Positions 19,706 to 31,299 are shown, numbered from the stretch's first letter. The stretch is 64,000 nucleotides of DNA from Halomonas sp. 'Soap Lake #6' (GCF_003031405.1 NZ_CP020469.1:3038001-3102000); one strand, 5' to 3'. Numbers and translations are program-made. The notes: a model not told the origin generated them from the letters alone.

Positions 19706-20896
19706 TTAATCTCGGAACACCCGTACGCCTAGCGCTTTCAGATACGAGGTTTCTGGGATGGCCGGATGAACGGGATGATCAGGCCCCTGGTGGCCCTGAA
19801 AAATCACTTGGCCATGGCGGTCTTGGTGGCGTACCGCACCACGAACCACGTCCACCAAACGTTCCGGAGCAAGATGCATGGAGCACGAGGCCGACAGCAG
19901 CAGCCCATCGCGCCCCAACAGACGCATCGCTTCACGGTTTAAACGGGCATAGGCACGCTCGCCATTTGGAATATCCTTGCGTTTTTTGATAAACGCAGGC
20001 GGATCGAGAACCACCACGTCAAACTGTTCACCGTCAGCTTTCAACGCCGCCAGGGCTTCAAAAGCATCGCCTGCACCCACCACCACCTTATCCTGAACAC
20101 CATTCAACTCGGCGTTACGCGCCACTTGCTCTAGCGCTGGAGCAGAAGAGTCGATGCACAGCACCTCAGAGGCACCACTCACCGCCGCCTGCACCCCCCA
20201 GCCGCCCACGTAGCTGAATACATCAAGTACACGTTTGCCAGCAACGTGGCCATTTAACCAAGCGCGGTTCACTCGGTGATCAAAAAACCAGCCCGTTTTT
20301 TGACCATTAATCACCGGCACCGCAAACTGCGCACCGTTCTCTTCGAGCAGCACTTCATCAGGCAGTATGCCTTTGATGACTTCAACGTGAGCCTCCAACC
20401 CTTCCTGACGACGGCCACCGGTATCATTGCGGAACACAATAGCGCTGGGCTTAACGACTTTCTCCAGGGCATCGACAATATCTTCTGCTAGCGCCTGCAT
20501 ACCAGCGGTGTTCAGTTGCACCACAACCACATCACCAAAGCGGTCAATCACTAACCCGGGCAGCAGATCACCTTCACCGTGGATCAAGCGGTAAAACGGC
20601 TTATCAAACAGGCGTTGGCGGAGTGCCAGCGCTTGATTAAAACGGTGCACAAACAGCGACCGGTCTAAGCGCATTTCCGGGTCGCGAGACATCACACGCG
20701 CACAAATTAGCGAGTGCGGATTGACGTAGGCTACTCCCAGAGTTTTACCATTCGAGGCCTCGACCAGCGCAGGTTCGCCTGCGGCAAAGTTTTTCAGTGG
20801 CGTCTCTTTAATATCAACTTCGTTAGAGTAGATCCACAGATGGCCCGCTTTTAGGCGGCGGTCGGCATCTTTATTTAGGCGCAGGCGTTGGGTCAC
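19706..20896 (-). CDS. rlmI: 23S rRNA (cytosine-C5)-methyltransferase RlmI
   Basis: SAM-dependent enzyme that methylates C1962 in E. coli 23S rRNA. An N-terminal PUA domain (LNKDADRRLKAGHLWIYSNE) precedes an EEHEE region and the Rossmann methyltransferase domain. The motif I region is KRVLDVFSYVGGWGVQAA, and DVVVLDPPAFIKKRKD carries the DPPAF catalytic motif. The frame is open to 20998, but the GTG at 20896 has GGAG six bases upstream and gives 396 residues, the E. coli length. The preceding sequence looks like translated leader. Confidence 0.93.
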   Translation of the reverse strand: MTQRLRLNKDADRRLKAGHLWIYSNEVDIKETPLKNFAAGEPALVEASNGKTLGVAYVNPHSLICARVMSRDPEMRLDRSLFVHRFNQALALRQRLFDKPFYRLIHGEGDLLPGLVIDRFGDVVVVQLNTAGMQALAEDIVDALEKVVKPSAIVFRNDTGGRRQEGLEAHVEVIKGILPDEVLLEENGAQFAVPVINGQKTGWFFDHRVNRAWLNGHVAGKRVLDVFSYVGGWGVQAAVSGASEVLCIDSSAPALEQVARNAELNGVQDKVVVGAGDAFEALAALKADGEQFDVVVLDPPAFIKKRKDIPNGERAYARLNREAMRLLGRDGLLLSASCSMHLAPERLVDVVRGAVRHQDRHGQVIFQGHQGPDHPVHPAIPETSYLKALGVRVFRD

Positions 20897-20976
20897 AACA
20901 ATCTCCAAAAGAGCAATCTTACACAGCACATTGGCTTTGCAAGCAAAGGCAAACAGTAAAAAACAAGGGGCGGCTG

Positions 20977-21804
20977 CTAGTGCTGACAGCCTGGGCAAAA
21001 CACACTAGCCCGTTGCCCAAGCGTTATTCGGCGGAGTTCAGCACCACAGCGCAGACAGGGCTGCCCATGGCGCCCATACACATTGAGCTGCTGGGCAAAG
21101 TAGCCCGGCTCCCCCTGGCCACTCACAAAGTCACGCAACGTGGTGCCACCCTGGGTGATTGCCGCTGCCAACACCTCTTTTACCGCAGTAGCGAGGGCTT
21201 GGTAACGGGCCAGGGAAATTCGTCCTGCCGCACGGCGCGGGTCAATGCCCGCCATAAACAGCGCTTCAGCCGCGTAGATATTCCCCGCACCAACCACTAC
21301 GCGGTTATCCATCAAAAAGGGCTTCACCGCAACGCGTTTATTACGCGAGGCGTTATACAGCCAGCGACCATTAAACGCATCGTCCAATGGCTCTGGACCA
21401 AGATGCGCTAAGCGTTTATCCAGGCTGCCATCCCCCTGCTGCCAATCAACAAAACCAAAACGACGCGGATCGTGGTAGCGCAGCACATAACCACTAGCGG
21501 TGACCACATCAACATGATCATGCTTTTTGGGCAAATCACCAACGCGAGCAATGCGCAAGCTACCCGACATCCCCAAATGCCATAACAGCGTGGCTTCTCC
21601 TTCAGGTGCAGCCAAGGGAATTTGCAGGTATTTGGCTCGGCGCTTCAACACGCCAACCCTCGCCCCTATCAGCCGCTCGGCTAGATCATTAGGCACAGGC
21701 ACGCGAAGGCGCGGCTGACGCACTAGCACCTCAGTGATCTCCTGCCCCTCTAAGTAGGGGGCGATACCGCGTCGCGTTGTTTCAACTTCTGGCAATTCGG
21801 GCAT
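20977..21804 (-). CDS. mutM: Formamidopyrimidine-DNA glycosylase
   Basis: Base-excision enzyme that removes 8-oxoguanine and other oxidised purines. The protein has 275 residues. The N-terminal [14 protein letters not shown] supplies the catalytic Pro and Glu after methionine removal. The H2TH region contains [14 protein letters not shown]. The C-terminal zinc finger [20 protein letters not shown] ends in CPGC. All key residues are present. Confidence 0.97.
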   Translation of the reverse strand: MPELPEVETTRRGIAPYLEGQEITEVLVRQPRLRVPVPNDLAERLIGARVGVLKRRAKYLQIPLAAPEGEATLLWHLGMSGSLRIARVGDLPKKHDHVDVVTASGYVLRYHDPRRFGFVDWQQGDGSLDKRLAHLGPEPLDDAFNGRWLYNASRNKRVAVKPFLMDNRVVVGAGNIYAAEALFMAGIDPRRAAGRISLARYQALATAVKEVLAAAITQGGTTLRDFVSGQGEPGYFAQQLNVYGRHGQPCLRCGAELRRITLGQRASVFCPGCQH

Positions 21805-21906
21805 GATGAAAGCCTATGATGACAGCACAGTGACAATGACTCTGGCATTTACCGCCCATCGAGCGTTCCACTTACCCGTGGTCCTGTCGCTTGCGCGGCA
21901 CTCATT

Positions 21907-21945
21907 ATCAGAGACGCTAATGATCAGAGACACTAACTATCAGAT
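21907..21945. repeat. 16-bp tandem duplication between mutM and rpmG
   Basis: atcagagacgctaatg (21907-21922) and atcagagacactaact (21923-21938) are followed by a partial third copy. They lie directly next to the rpmG terminator. Confidence 0.7.
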
Positions 21946-21949
21946 ATGC

Positions 21950-21976
21950 AAAAACCCGGCTTGGGGCCGGGTTTTT
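21950..21976 (-). terminator. Terminator of the rpmB-rpmG operon
   Basis: AAAAACCCGGC (21950-21960) pairs with GCCGGGTTTTT (21966-21976). It lies downstream of rpmG on the minus strand and ends in T5. Confidence 0.9.
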
Positions 21977-22020
21977 AACAGGCGCTAGCCTGCGGCGAAA
22001 GCCGATCATCGTAATCGTGA

Positions 22021-22176
22021 TTACTTGATCTTAGCTTCCTTGTAGATAACGTGCTTACGGACAACCGGGTCGTATTTCTTGAATTCGAACTTATCCGGAG
22101 TGTTCCGTTTGTTCTTATCAGTGGTGTAGAAGTGACCTGTACCGGCACTAGACACCAGCTTGATCTTATCGCGCAT
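22021..22176 (-). CDS. rpmG: 50S ribosomal protein L33
   Basis: A 51-residue basic protein of the large subunit. It begins [19 protein letters not shown], followed by [17 protein letters not shown], and ends KEAKIK. It lacks the zinc-binding CXXC pairs, so it is the zinc-independent (C-minus) type of L33, usual in gammaproteobacteria. It follows rpmB in the standard order and ends before a strong terminator. Confidence 0.97.
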   Translation of the reverse strand: MRDKIKLVSSAGTGHFYTTDKNKRNTPDKFEFKKYDPVVRKHVIYKEAKIK

Positions 22177-22214
22177 GGTTTAACTCTCCCAAAAGTGCTT
22201 AGCCAAAAACTGGC

Positions 22215-22451
22215 TTAGATAGCGCCGTCGCGCTTACGGATATCGGCCAGAACCGTCTCGATACCTTTCTTGTCGATGATGCGCATACCTTTAGAGGAAA
22301 CGCGCAGCTTGACGAAGCGGTTTTCAGACTCAACCCAAAAACGATGGGTGTGCAGGTTCGGCAAGAAACGACGACGTGTCTTACGCTGGGAGTGAGAAAC
22401 GTTATTACCAGTTACCGGACGCTTGCCGGTAACCTGACATACTTTGGACAT
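22215..22451 (-). CDS. rpmB: 50S ribosomal protein L28
   Basis: A 78-residue large-subunit protein, the same length as E. coli L28. It starts [20 protein letters not shown], followed by [14 protein letters not shown] and [15 protein letters not shown]. The frame is open upstream to 22496, but ATG 22451 has GGAGG seven bases before it. First gene of the rpmB-rpmG pair. Confidence 0.97.
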   Translation of the reverse strand: MSKVCQVTGKRPVTGNNVSHSQRKTRRRFLPNLHTHRFWVESENRFVKLRVSSKGMRIIDKKGIETVLADIRKRDGAI

Positions 22452-22609
22452 AAGAGCCTCCAACCGCTTGGCGAGTTGTTCAAAACTGTCGGGCAAACCG
22501 GAGCAGGGAGGGAGTCGACGCAGTTAACCGCCTAGCTATACCCAAATCCGTTATTCAACCCAAGTTTAAAGGTGGCACTTTATACCAGAGCACCTAGCAA
22601 CCAGCAAGC

Positions 22610-22644
22610 AAAACCGCCTAAAAAGGCCAAAAAAGGCGTTTTTT
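22610..22644 (-). terminator. Probable terminator downstream of radC
   Basis: CGCCT (22615-22619) and AGGCG (22634-22638) with flanking A and T runs form a hairpin between radC and rpmB. The stem is short, so efficiency is uncertain. Confidence 0.45.
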
Positions 22645-22702
22645 AGACAATTTACTTAGACAAACAGCGATAGCCCACAAGGCACGCTGCTTCTCTTCAC
22701 TG

Positions 22703-23377
22703 CTATAGCCAGCCGCGTTCGGCAAAAGAAACCACATCACCGTCCCCCACCACGAAATGATCAAGCACCCGCACATCGAAGAGTGCAAGAGCATCTTTTA
22801 GGCGTTCGGTGATACGTCGATCAGCATCGCTTGGTTCAGCAACACCCGAAGGGTGGTTGTGCGCCAGGATGACAGCACCAGCGTGTAATTCGAGCGCACG
22901 CTTGGCAACTTCGCGGGGGTAAACGGATGCGCTGTCTAGGGTACCGCGAAATAGGGATTCATAGCGAATAATTCGGTGCTGCGTATCCAAAAAAAGCACT
23001 GCAAACTCTTCATGGCCCAGATGACGCAGTTGGGAACTAAGATAGTGGCGCACTAGCGCGGGAGAAGTTAACGCGTTGCCACGAGCAAGCTGGCTCGCCA
23101 AGTGACGTTTTGACAGTTCAAGGGTCGCCTGCAGCTGAGCAAACTTGGCACTACCTAACCCCCGTGCAGCGCAAAACTGAGTTTGGTCGGCTTCAAGCAA
23201 CTGCCTTAACCCACCAAAACTGCTCAGCAGGTCCCGCGCGAGATCTACCGCCGAGCTGCCCTGAACCCCCACACGCAGAAAGATCGCCAAAAGCTCTGCA
23301 TCCGAGAGAGCCTGAGCGCCCATGTTTAACAACTTCTCCCTTGGACGTTCGCCTTCTGGCCAATGATTAATCCCCAT
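22703..23377 (-). CDS. radC: RadC-family JAB/JAMM-domain protein
   Basis: A protein of 224 residues. The N-terminal half has a helix-hairpin-helix-like region ([38 protein letters not shown]). The C-terminal JAMM domain has [19 protein letters not shown], the HxHxnD-type metal motif. Despite its name, RadC has no confirmed DNA-repair role. ATG 23377 follows GGGAGG; the six-residue upstream extension to 23395 is probably not used. Divergent from coaBC, the same neighbour as in E. coli. Confidence 0.95.
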   Translation of the reverse strand: MGINHWPEGERPREKLLNMGAQALSDAELLAIFLRVGVQGSSAVDLARDLLSSFGGLRQLLEADQTQFCAARGLGSAKFAQLQATLELSKRHLASQLARGNALTSPALVRHYLSSQLRHLGHEEFAVLFLDTQHRIIRYESLFRGTLDSASVYPREVAKRALELHAGAVILAHNHPSGVAEPSDADRRITERLKDALALFDVRVLDHFVVGDGDVVSFAERGWL

Positions 23378-23526
23378 ATATGCCTCCCTGCCCATTAGCC
23401 TTTAAAAACCTCACTAACCGATAGCTCACTATAACTAGCTTTTCGGTGTTCTGACCGAGCATGCCAAAATAATCGACTAAATGGTATGGTAAGCCCCTTT
23501 ATGATTGTCACACTGGACTGCCCGAC

Positions 23527-24813
23527 ATGGCCTCACTTCCACTGTCTTCTTTATCGTCACTGGCTGGCAAACGCTTGCTGCTAGGCGTAAGCGCAGGTAT
23601 CGCGGCCTACAAAAGCGCACTGATTGTACGGCTGCTCAAGCAAGCTGGCTGCGAAGTTCGCGTGGTTATGACTGAGGGCGCCCAAGCATTTATCACGCCG
23701 TTAACGCTACAGGCGCTCTCTGGCGAGCCGGTGCGCACCTCATTATTGGACCCCGAAGCCGAAGCTGGCATGGGGCATATCGAACTGGCCCGCTGGGCAG
23801 ATGCCGTGGTGATAGCCCCCGCTACCGCAGACCTGATTGCAAAACTGGTACACGGCATGGCGGATGACCTGCTAACCACACTATGCCTAGCTTCTGAAGC
23901 ACCCAAGCTGATAGCCCCCGCTATGAACCAAGCCATGTGGCGACACCCAGCTACACAGCGCAACGTGGCGCAGCTAGCCAACGATGGGTGGCAACTAATT
24001 GGCCCGGCAGCCGGGGATCAAGCCTGCGGAGATGTCGGCCCAGGGCGAATGAGTGAGCCTGAAGATATTTTTAACGCCTTAGCCCAGCACTTTGCGCCTC
24101 CCATAGAGACGCCCGAGGACATCACCAGCAACGCGCCACATATCGTGATTACCGCAGGCCCCACCCGTGAGGCGCTGGACCCCGTACGCTACCTGTCGAA
24201 CCACAGCTCAGGCAAAATGGGCTACGCACTAGCCGCTGAAGCAGCAGCTCTAGGCGCACGGGTCTCGCTGATCAGCGGCCCCGTGAATTTACCCACTCCC
24301 CACGGCGTCGAGCGCATTGATGTGGAGACAGCAATGCAAATGCATCAGGCGGCACTCCGCTTAGCCCCCCAAGCAGCGCTGTTTATTGGTTGCGCAGCGG
24401 TGGCGGACTACCGCGCTGATAGCGCTGCCGAGCACAAAATTAAAAAAACCGACGATAGCGACACACTAACGTTAACGCTGGTTAAAAACCCCGACATCAT
24501 TGCCGAGGTGGCCGCACTGCCCGCTAACCAACGCCCAGTTGTGGTGGGCTTTGCCGCTGAAACTCAGGACCTAGCGAGCTACGCGAAAAACAAGCTGCAG
24601 CGTAAAGGGCTGGATATGATCGTTGCCAATGACGTATCCCAGCAGGGCCTAGGCTTTGGCAGCGATGACAACGCAGCTCTGTTGCTCTGGCGCGTAACCT
24701 CTGGCACTGAACAACTGGCAGCACCACCTCAGCCTAAAACACAGCTGGCAGCACTGATTATTCGTCAGGCGCTTACGCTTCTCCCAACTCAATCCTCCGG
24801 AGCATTATCATGA
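23527..24813 (+). CDS. coaBC: Bifunctional CoaBC (Dfp) protein
   Basis: Makes 4'-phosphopantetheine from 4'-phosphopantothenate in coenzyme A synthesis. The N-terminal flavoprotein decarboxylase domain (CoaC) has [20 protein letters not shown], the catalytic-His region [13 protein letters not shown] and APAMNQAMW. The C-terminal CoaB domain has [20 protein letters not shown]. The protein has 428 residues. It overlaps dut by four bases, as in E. coli and Pseudomonas. Confidence 0.96.
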   Translation: MASLPLSSLSSLAGKRLLLGVSAGIAAYKSALIVRLLKQAGCEVRVVMTEGAQAFITPLTLQALSGEPVRTSLLDPEAEAGMGHIELARWADAVVIAPATADLIAKLVHGMADDLLTTLCLASEAPKLIAPAMNQAMWRHPATQRNVAQLANDGWQLIGPAAGDQACGDVGPGRMSEPEDIFNALAQHFAPPIETPEDITSNAPHIVITAGPTREALDPVRYLSNHSSGKMGYALAAEAAALGARVSLISGPVNLPTPHGVERIDVETAMQMHQAALRLAPQAALFIGCAAVADYRADSAAEHKIKKTDDSDTLTLTLVKNPDIIAEVAALPANQRPVVVGFAAETQDLASYAKNKLQRKGLDMIVANDVSQQGLGFGSDDNAALLLWRVTSGTEQLAAPPQPKTQLAALIIRQALTLLPTQSSGALS

Positions 24814-25271
24814 GCAGCACCCGTCCACGCCTACAGTGCAAAGTACTCGATGAGCGCCTGCTCGACTACCTGCCCTCCTACGCCACAGCAGGCTCTGCAG
24901 GTATGGATTTACGCGCACTGCTAGACGAGCCGTTAACCCTAGCCCCCGGAGACTGCGAACTCGTACGTACCGGCCTTGCCATCTATATTGAAGATCCAAG
25001 CCTTGCTGGCATGATTCTACCCCGCTCAGGCCTGGGTCATAAGCACGGTATTGTGCTGGGCAACCTAGTAGGGCTGATTGACTCCGACTACCAAGGAGAG
25101 CTGATGATCTCCGTGTGGAATCGAGGGCAAACAAGCTTTACTCTGGCTCCTTTCGAGCGTCTGGCGCAGTACGTGCTTGTGCCTGTGGCCCAAGCAGACC
25201 TTGCCATTGTGAACAGCTTTGAAGACTCCACCAGAGGCAGTGGCGGCTTTGGCAGTACGGGGCGACAATAA
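24810..25271 (+). CDS. dut: Deoxyuridine 5'-triphosphate nucleotidohydrolase
   Basis: Trimeric dUTPase that hydrolyses dUTP to dUMP, keeping uracil out of DNA and feeding dTMP synthesis. The protein has 153 residues with the five family motifs: [46 protein letters not shown], and the glycine-rich C-terminal arm [11 protein letters not shown], which closes over the active site. The start overlaps coaBC. Confidence 0.97.
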   Translation: MSSTRPRLQCKVLDERLLDYLPSYATAGSAGMDLRALLDEPLTLAPGDCELVRTGLAIYIEDPSLAGMILPRSGLGHKHGIVLGNLVGLIDSDYQGELMISVWNRGQTSFTLAPFERLAQYVLVPVAQADLAIVNSFEDSTRGSGGFGSTGRQ

Positions 25272-25322
25272 GCCAGCCCGCTGATTCAGCCATTATCCAG
25301 GCTCGCCTCTCAAGGACCGACC

Positions 25323-26711
25323 ATGACCGTACCCGCCTCGATTTTTCGCGCTTATGACATCCGCGGCATTGTGGATGACACACTAAGCGAAGCCACCTCT
25401 GAGCTCATTGGCCACGCCATTGGCTCAGAAGCCGCCACACGCGGTGAAAACACCGTAATCGTTGCGCGGGACGGGCGGCTCTCCGGGCCTCGTCTACAAG
25501 CTGCTCTGATTCGCGGCCTACAAGCCGCTGGGCGGGACGTGATTGATATCGGCATGGTTCCCACCCCCGTACTCTACTTCGCGACTCACGTACTGCCAGA
25601 GAGCCGCTCAGGGGTAATGCTAACTGGCAGCCATAATCCGTCGGATTACAATGGATTTAAAATTGTCTTAGCAGGTGAAACACTCTCAGGCGAGGCCATC
25701 ACCGCACTGTATGATCGCATACAGGCCGAAGACTTTACTCACGGCGCAGGCAAAGTGCGGTCCCATGACCTACGCTCAACCTATCTTGAGCGCATTCTCA
25801 GCGATGTACGCATAGAGCGTCCTCTAAGTGTCGTGGTGGACTGCGGTAACGGCGTAGCAGGCGAGCTAGGCCCACAGCTTATCGAGCGCTTGGGAGTAGC
25901 AACAACACCACTCTTTGCTGAGATTGACGGCCGATTCCCCAACCACCACCCTGACCCCGGAAAGCCTGAAAATCTGCAGGATTTAATCCGCCATGTACAG
26001 CAAACCGGCGCCGACATTGGCCTTGCCTTTGACGGCGACGGCGACCGGCTTGGAGTGGTGACGCCTCGCGGTCGCATGATCTATCCCGACCACCTGTTGA
26101 TGCTATTTGCTGCTGATATGCTGTCGCGCAACCCGGGCGCTAAGGTAGTCTTTGATATCAAGTGTACCGGCAACTTAACGCGCATGGTCAGCGAAGCAGG
26201 TGGCGAACCAGAGATGTGGCGTACTGGACACTCGCTAATAAAAGCGCGCATGACGGAAACCGGCGCTCAGCTAGGGGGCGAGATGAGCGGTCACATTTTT
26301 TTCAAGGAGCGCTGGTATGGTTTTGATGACGGCTTGTATGCGGCTGCCCGACTGCTTGAAATTCTAGCGCGCTACTCTGGCAGTGCCGATGAGCTATTCG
26401 ATCAATTCCCCCAGGACCTGGGCACACCGGAAATCAATATAGCGGTGTTGGACGAGGAAAAATTTGCCATTGTTGAGAAACTTGTCCGAGACAGCGACTT
26501 CGGCGAAGGTGTCAGAACAACTCTGGATGGCATACGCGTCGACTACCCCGACGGCTGGGGGCTATGCCGCGCTTCCAACACGACCCCAGCCCTAGTACTG
26601 CGCTTTGAAGGCAAAGATGCTGTTGCGCTTGCGCGTATCCGAGAGCGCTTCGTGCACGCATTGGCAGCAGTTGCGCCAACACTTAGGATTCCTGAAATCA
26701 CAGCAGAATAG
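25323..26711 (+). CDS. algC: Phosphomannomutase/phosphoglucomutase (AlgC type)
   Basis: Alpha-D-phosphohexomutase that interconverts sugar 6- and 1-phosphates for LPS and polysaccharide precursors. The protein has 462 residues. IFRAYDIRGIVDD starts domain 1. The phosphoserine loop is MLTGSHNPSDYNGFK, the metal-binding loop is AFDGDGDRLGVV, and the sugar loop is GEMSGHIFFKERWYGFDDG. Domain 4 has RASNTTPALVLRFE. The short 462-residue form and the place after dut match Pseudomonas AlgC; substrate preference is inferred. Confidence 0.93.
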   Translation: MTVPASIFRAYDIRGIVDDTLSEATSELIGHAIGSEAATRGENTVIVARDGRLSGPRLQAALIRGLQAAGRDVIDIGMVPTPVLYFATHVLPESRSGVMLTGSHNPSDYNGFKIVLAGETLSGEAITALYDRIQAEDFTHGAGKVRSHDLRSTYLERILSDVRIERPLSVVVDCGNGVAGELGPQLIERLGVATTPLFAEIDGRFPNHHPDPGKPENLQDLIRHVQQTGADIGLAFDGDGDRLGVVTPRGRMIYPDHLLMLFAADMLSRNPGAKVVFDIKCTGNLTRMVSEAGGEPEMWRTGHSLIKARMTETGAQLGGEMSGHIFFKERWYGFDDGLYAAARLLEILARYSGSADELFDQFPQDLGTPEINIAVLDEEKFAIVEKLVRDSDFGEGVRTTLDGIRVDYPDGWGLCRASNTTPALVLRFEGKDAVALARIRERFVHALAAVAPTLRIPEITAE

Positions 26712-26778
26712 GCGCGCCCCTGGGAGCGCGCAGCAAGATAAAGCAGCGAACAAACCAGCAGCTATTAAAAAAGAGTAA

Positions 26779-27690
<912 letters not shown>

Positions 27691-27713
27691 AACGCGACGG
27701 AGGGCTTAACGTC

Positions 27714-28322
27714 ATGAGCGACGACCACAAACCGCACCGCCGCGAGCAAATTTTGCACGCGTTAGCCATTATGTTGGAGGAGGACAGCGGTAAACGCATT
27801 ACCACTGCTGCCCTTGCCCGCCAAGTGGGTGTCTCGGAAGCAGCGCTTTATCGGCACTTCCCAAGCAAGGCGCGTATGTTTGAGGGGCTGATCGACTTCA
27901 TCGAAGAGAGCATTTTTGCGCGGATTACCCGCATCTTAGACGACATACCCGACGCAGCAAGTCGCTGCAGCACTATACTGGCACTGTTACTTGGTTTTGC
28001 CGAAAAAAACCCAGGGCTCGCTCGGGTGCTAGGCGGCGATGTGCTTACCGGAGAAACGGCGCGCCTACGCCAACGGATTCACCAGCTGTTTGAACGCTTG
28101 GAAACCCAGCTCAAGCAAGTGATTAGGGAAGCCGAACTGCGGGAAGGCCAGCGGCCCACGATACCGGCTTCGGCTGCGGCTAATTTGCTAATCACCCATG
28201 TAGAAGGGCGTATATCCCAGTATGTACGCAGCGACTTCAAGCGTTTACCCACCGAATACTGGGAAGACCAGTGGGCCCTGCTCTCTAGCCAACTGCTACG
28301 CAAGGTCGCACAGCCCGCCTAG
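27714..28322 (+). CDS. slmA: Nucleoid occlusion factor SlmA (TetR family)
   Basis: DNA-binding protein that blocks FtsZ assembly over the nucleoid. The protein has 202 residues. The helix-turn-helix is in RITTAALARQVGVSEAALYRHFPSKARMFEG. The body matches SlmA rather than an ordinary ligand-binding TetR protein (LIDFIEESIFARITRI, and AANLLITHVEGRISQYVRSD near the C-terminus). It follows argB here and lies upstream of a terminator shared with rpoH. Confidence 0.92.
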   Translation: MSDDHKPHRREQILHALAIMLEEDSGKRITTAALARQVGVSEAALYRHFPSKARMFEGLIDFIEESIFARITRILDDIPDAASRCSTILALLLGFAEKNPGLARVLGGDVLTGETARLRQRIHQLFERLETQLKQVIREAELREGQRPTIPASAAANLLITHVEGRISQYVRSDFKRLPTEYWEDQWALLSSQLLRKVAQPA

Positions 28323-28374
28323 CGGGCGGCGCTAAAGCGTAACCTCTTCCTTTTCAACCACCAGCACTCATAAC

Positions 28375-28409
28375 AAAACGCCCCGCAGGTGATACCTTCG
28401 GGGCGTTTT
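28375..28409. terminator. Bidirectional terminator between slmA and rpoH
   Basis: AAAACGCCCCG (28375-28385) and CGGGGCGTTTT (28399-28409) form an 11-bp stem, extended by AGGT/ACCT, between two converging genes. Confidence 0.92.
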
Positions 28410-28428
28410 ACTGGTTATTCAGGCTTCT

Positions 28429-29295
28429 TTAAGCAGCAATTGCTTCGCCCATTTTCTGGCGCAGCTTTTTCATCGCGTTCTTTTCGAGCTGACGAATACG
28501 CTCAGCACTCACACCATACACATCAGCAAGGTCGTGCAGTGTTGCTTTATCATCAGTCAGCCAACGACGCTGCAAAATATCCCGGGACCGCTCATCAAGG
28601 TCCTTCAGTGCCAGTTGCAGGCGACGGGTAGAATCTTCTTCAAAGTCGCTATCTTCTATCTGTGACGCAGGGTCAGCCGAGGCGTCGTCCAGGAAGTATG
28701 CAGGCGCTTGATAAGTGCTCTCATCATCTTCGCCGGGCGAGGCATCATAGCCTGCGTCAAACGCCGAAAGACGACCTTCCATATCACGTACAACTTCTGG
28801 CTTAACATCAAGATCTTTAGCGATAGCGTTGACTTCGTCGTTATTCAGCCAAGCTAAACGCTTTTTGGCGCTACGCAGGTTAAAGAACAGCTTACGCTGG
28901 GCTTTCGTCGTGGCGATTTTTACAATCCGCCAATTACGCAGCACAAATTCATGGATCTCTGCTTTGATCCAATGTACAGCAAACGATACCAAGCGGACGC
29001 CCTGGTTAGGGTCAAAACGTTTGACTGCTTTCATCAAGCCAACGTTGCCTTCCTGGATTAGATCCGCTTGCGGCAGGCCGTAGCCTGAATAACTACGAGC
29101 GATATGCACAACAAAACGCAAGTGCGAAAGCACCAGACGGCGTGCAGCTTCAAGATCCCCTTCGTCATGGAGGCGGAAAGCCAGCTCGCGCTCCTCCTCA
29201 ACATTAAGAACAGGAATACCGTTGACCGCTTGAATATAGCCGCCCAGGTCATGGCCTGGAGAAAGCTGTCCCACCGGTATAAGACTAGTGCTCAT
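28429..29295 (-). CDS. rpoH: Heat-shock sigma factor sigma-32
   Basis: Alternative sigma factor for heat-shock genes. The 288-residue form starts [20 protein letters not shown]. Region 2 has [20 protein letters not shown] and [20 protein letters not shown]. The RpoH box QRKLFFNLR is present, and the region 4 helix-turn-helix is [20 protein letters not shown]. Upstream in-frame starts reach 29334, but residue alignment with E. coli favours 29295. It follows ftsYEX, as in E. coli. Confidence 0.96.
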   Translation of the reverse strand: MSTSLIPVGQLSPGHDLGGYIQAVNGIPVLNVEEERELAFRLHDEGDLEAARRLVLSHLRFVVHIARSYSGYGLPQADLIQEGNVGLMKAVKRFDPNQGVRLVSFAVHWIKAEIHEFVLRNWRIVKIATTKAQRKLFFNLRSAKKRLAWLNNDEVNAIAKDLDVKPEVVRDMEGRLSAFDAGYDASPGEDDESTYQAPAYFLDDASADPASQIEDSDFEEDSTRRLQLALKDLDERSRDILQRRWLTDDKATLHDLADVYGVSAERIRQLEKNAMKKLRQKMGEAIAA

Positions 29296-29597
29296 GTGCA
29301 GGTGGTCTCCCTTAAAACCAATCATATTGAACAACGTAGCGGCGCGATGGCGCCATACGTCATCTATTAACCGCTAAGACCTTAGCCTAAGCGTAAGGTT
29401 CCGGCGAGCAGTGCACTTACTTTATTTAAAGAAGGCGCAACTACACCTACTTTATTACTACACCTACTTTATTACTACACCGCAACGCTTGTAAAACCGA
29501 GGTGGAAATTTCCACTTTTACCCGCAAAACGATTACCACTATTTTACCACTATACGATTACCGCTATTAATGTGTCTAACGCGTAAACGTGTCGTGC
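29296..29597. promoter_or_regulatory. rpoH upstream region with repeats
   Basis: This 302-base gap between ftsX and rpoH has no gene. It holds 17-bp tandem repeats (29441-29480), a perfect 14-bp palindrome GTGGAAATTTCCAC (29502-29515), and repeated gattaccactatt-type motifs at about 29531-29567. It should contain the rpoH promoters and possibly part of a thermosensor leader, but I could not assign a promoter with confidence. Confidence 0.4.
29441..29480. repeat. 17-bp tandem repeat upstream of rpoH
   Basis: ctacacctactttatta occurs exactly at 29441-29457 and 29458-29474, followed by the partial copy ctacac. Confidence 0.85.
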
Positions 29598-30638
29598 CTA
29601 GCGCGGGCTTATGCTGGAAAGATGACGCGTAACGGCGAGCCACGCTCCTAACCAACCCAGTAGTGTACTGCAAGATAACAGAATTGTAGAGCCTGCCATA
29701 TCTAATTGCGGCAATACAAAACTAGCCCCATAGCTTGCCGCCAACGCCGCAACAGGCATCGCAAGCCAGTGGTTACCAAGCCCCAATAACCCCAAGGCTA
29801 GCAAACCGCCACCAAAGCCATACCAGGCACCACTGTACAAAAACGGCCGGCGAACAAAGGCATGGGTAGCTCCAATTAGCATGACCACTTCTATTTCCCG
29901 CCGTCGGCTTTCTACGGCGAGTCGAATCGTATTGCCCACTACCAGCAATACCCCCAGCCCAAATAGCGCTCCTAGAGCAAGCGCAACGCGACGACCAAGG
30001 TTTGCCAAGTGGCGCAAGCGCTCCACCCAGGCTAAGTCGACCCGCACTTCATCAACACCAGTAAATGCTTCAAGCCGCTGGGCCAGTTGCTCCATGGAGG
30101 AAGGGTCAACGCTTTGTGGGTAGATCACGATACTGGCAGGCAACGGGTTATCCTCAAGCCCTGCCAGGGCATCATCTAGCCCTAACGACTGCTGAAACTC
30201 CGCCATACCCTGTTCTGCGCTAATCAAACGGGTCTGCACAACATCCTCTTCCGCCCCAACGGCCTCCTCAATACGCGCTGCCTGGGCAATGTCCACTGCA
30301 GTTTCCAGATACACCGTTAGCGTAGCGCTCTCTTCCAACTCCGCATCCAGCAACTTGGCACTATCTAGCGTGAGCCATAGTGCTGCGGGCAGTACCAGTG
30401 CAATCGCAATCGCCAGCATCGTCAATAAATTGCCCACAGGGTGGCGCACAAGCCTATAAAGGCTGTCGATAGCCATCGCCCGGTGGTGGCGCCCCCAAGC
30501 ACGCAGCCGGCTGGTAAAGCGCGTTTGCTGTGAACGCGCACCGCGACGCTCGGCAGGCGATTCACTGGGTGACTTGGCCGGCTGGCGTTTGCTTTTGGGG
30601 GCAGCACCTTTCGTTCGGGGTGTAACAGCGCGCTTCAT
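29598..30638 (-). CDS. ftsX: Cell division protein FtsX
   Basis: Membrane subunit of the FtsEX complex that activates periplasmic amidases through EnvC at the septum. The protein has 346 residues. The N-terminus is long, basic and cytoplasmic. Then comes a first membrane segment (LLTMLAIAIALVLPAALWL), a periplasmic domain of about 110 residues (SATLTVYLETAVDIAQA, ADNPLPASIVIYP-like), and three C-terminal membrane segments. It overlaps ftsE by four bases. Confidence 0.95.
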   Translation of the reverse strand: MKRAVTPRTKGAAPKSKRQPAKSPSESPAERRGARSQQTRFTSRLRAWGRHHRAMAIDSLYRLVRHPVGNLLTMLAIAIALVLPAALWLTLDSAKLLDAELEESATLTVYLETAVDIAQAARIEEAVGAEEDVVQTRLISAEQGMAEFQQSLGLDDALAGLEDNPLPASIVIYPQSVDPSSMEQLAQRLEAFTGVDEVRVDLAWVERLRHLANLGRRVALALGALFGLGVLLVVGNTIRLAVESRRREIEVVMLIGATHAFVRRPFLYSGAWYGFGGGLLALGLLGLGNHWLAMPVAALAASYGASFVLPQLDMAGSTILLSCSTLLGWLGAWLAVTRHLSSISPR

Positions 30639-31299
30639 ACAGCCCCCTCGTCGGCAATTAAACGTCCATCGCGCAGGCGCAAAATACGGTGGCGCAACCG
30701 AGCGATCAGCGCCAAATCGTGGCTGGCAATCATTACTGTGGTGCCGATCCGATTGAAGTCTTCAAACAGCGCCATAATATCGGCGGAGAGTTGCGGGTCT
30801 AGGTTTCCAGTCGGCTCATCAGCAAGCAACAAAGCGGGCTTATTGACTACTGCACGGGCAATACCTACCCGCTGCTGCTCACCACCAGAAAGCTCCACCG
30901 GTAGCGCTTTCTCGCGGTGCAAAAGCCCCACCTTGTCCAATGCAGCACGCACGCGTCGCGCTGCTTCCCGAGGCTCTAGCCCCTGAATTTCCAGTGGTAG
31001 CGAGACATTGCTGAATACGCTTCGGTCAAACAGTAGTTGGTGGTCCTGAAACACCACACCAATTTGTCGCCGATAAAACGGCACCTGACTAGGGTGTAGC
31101 TGAGCGATATCATGCCCTGCCACCACAACACGACCGCGACTGGGTTTCTCAAGGCGCATAATCAGCCGCAGCAGAGAGCTTTTCCCCGCCCCGGAATGGC
31201 CGGTAAGAAACACCATTTCCCCTCTCGCAACGCGGAAATTCAGGTGCGCTAGCGCTTCAAAACGCCCTCCGTAGCGCTTCCCCACATGTTCAAAAGCGA

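Noticed and set aside
26712..26731. GCGCGC inverted repeat after algC as a terminator
   Set aside because: Stem is present but no T-run follows, and argB continues in the same direction.
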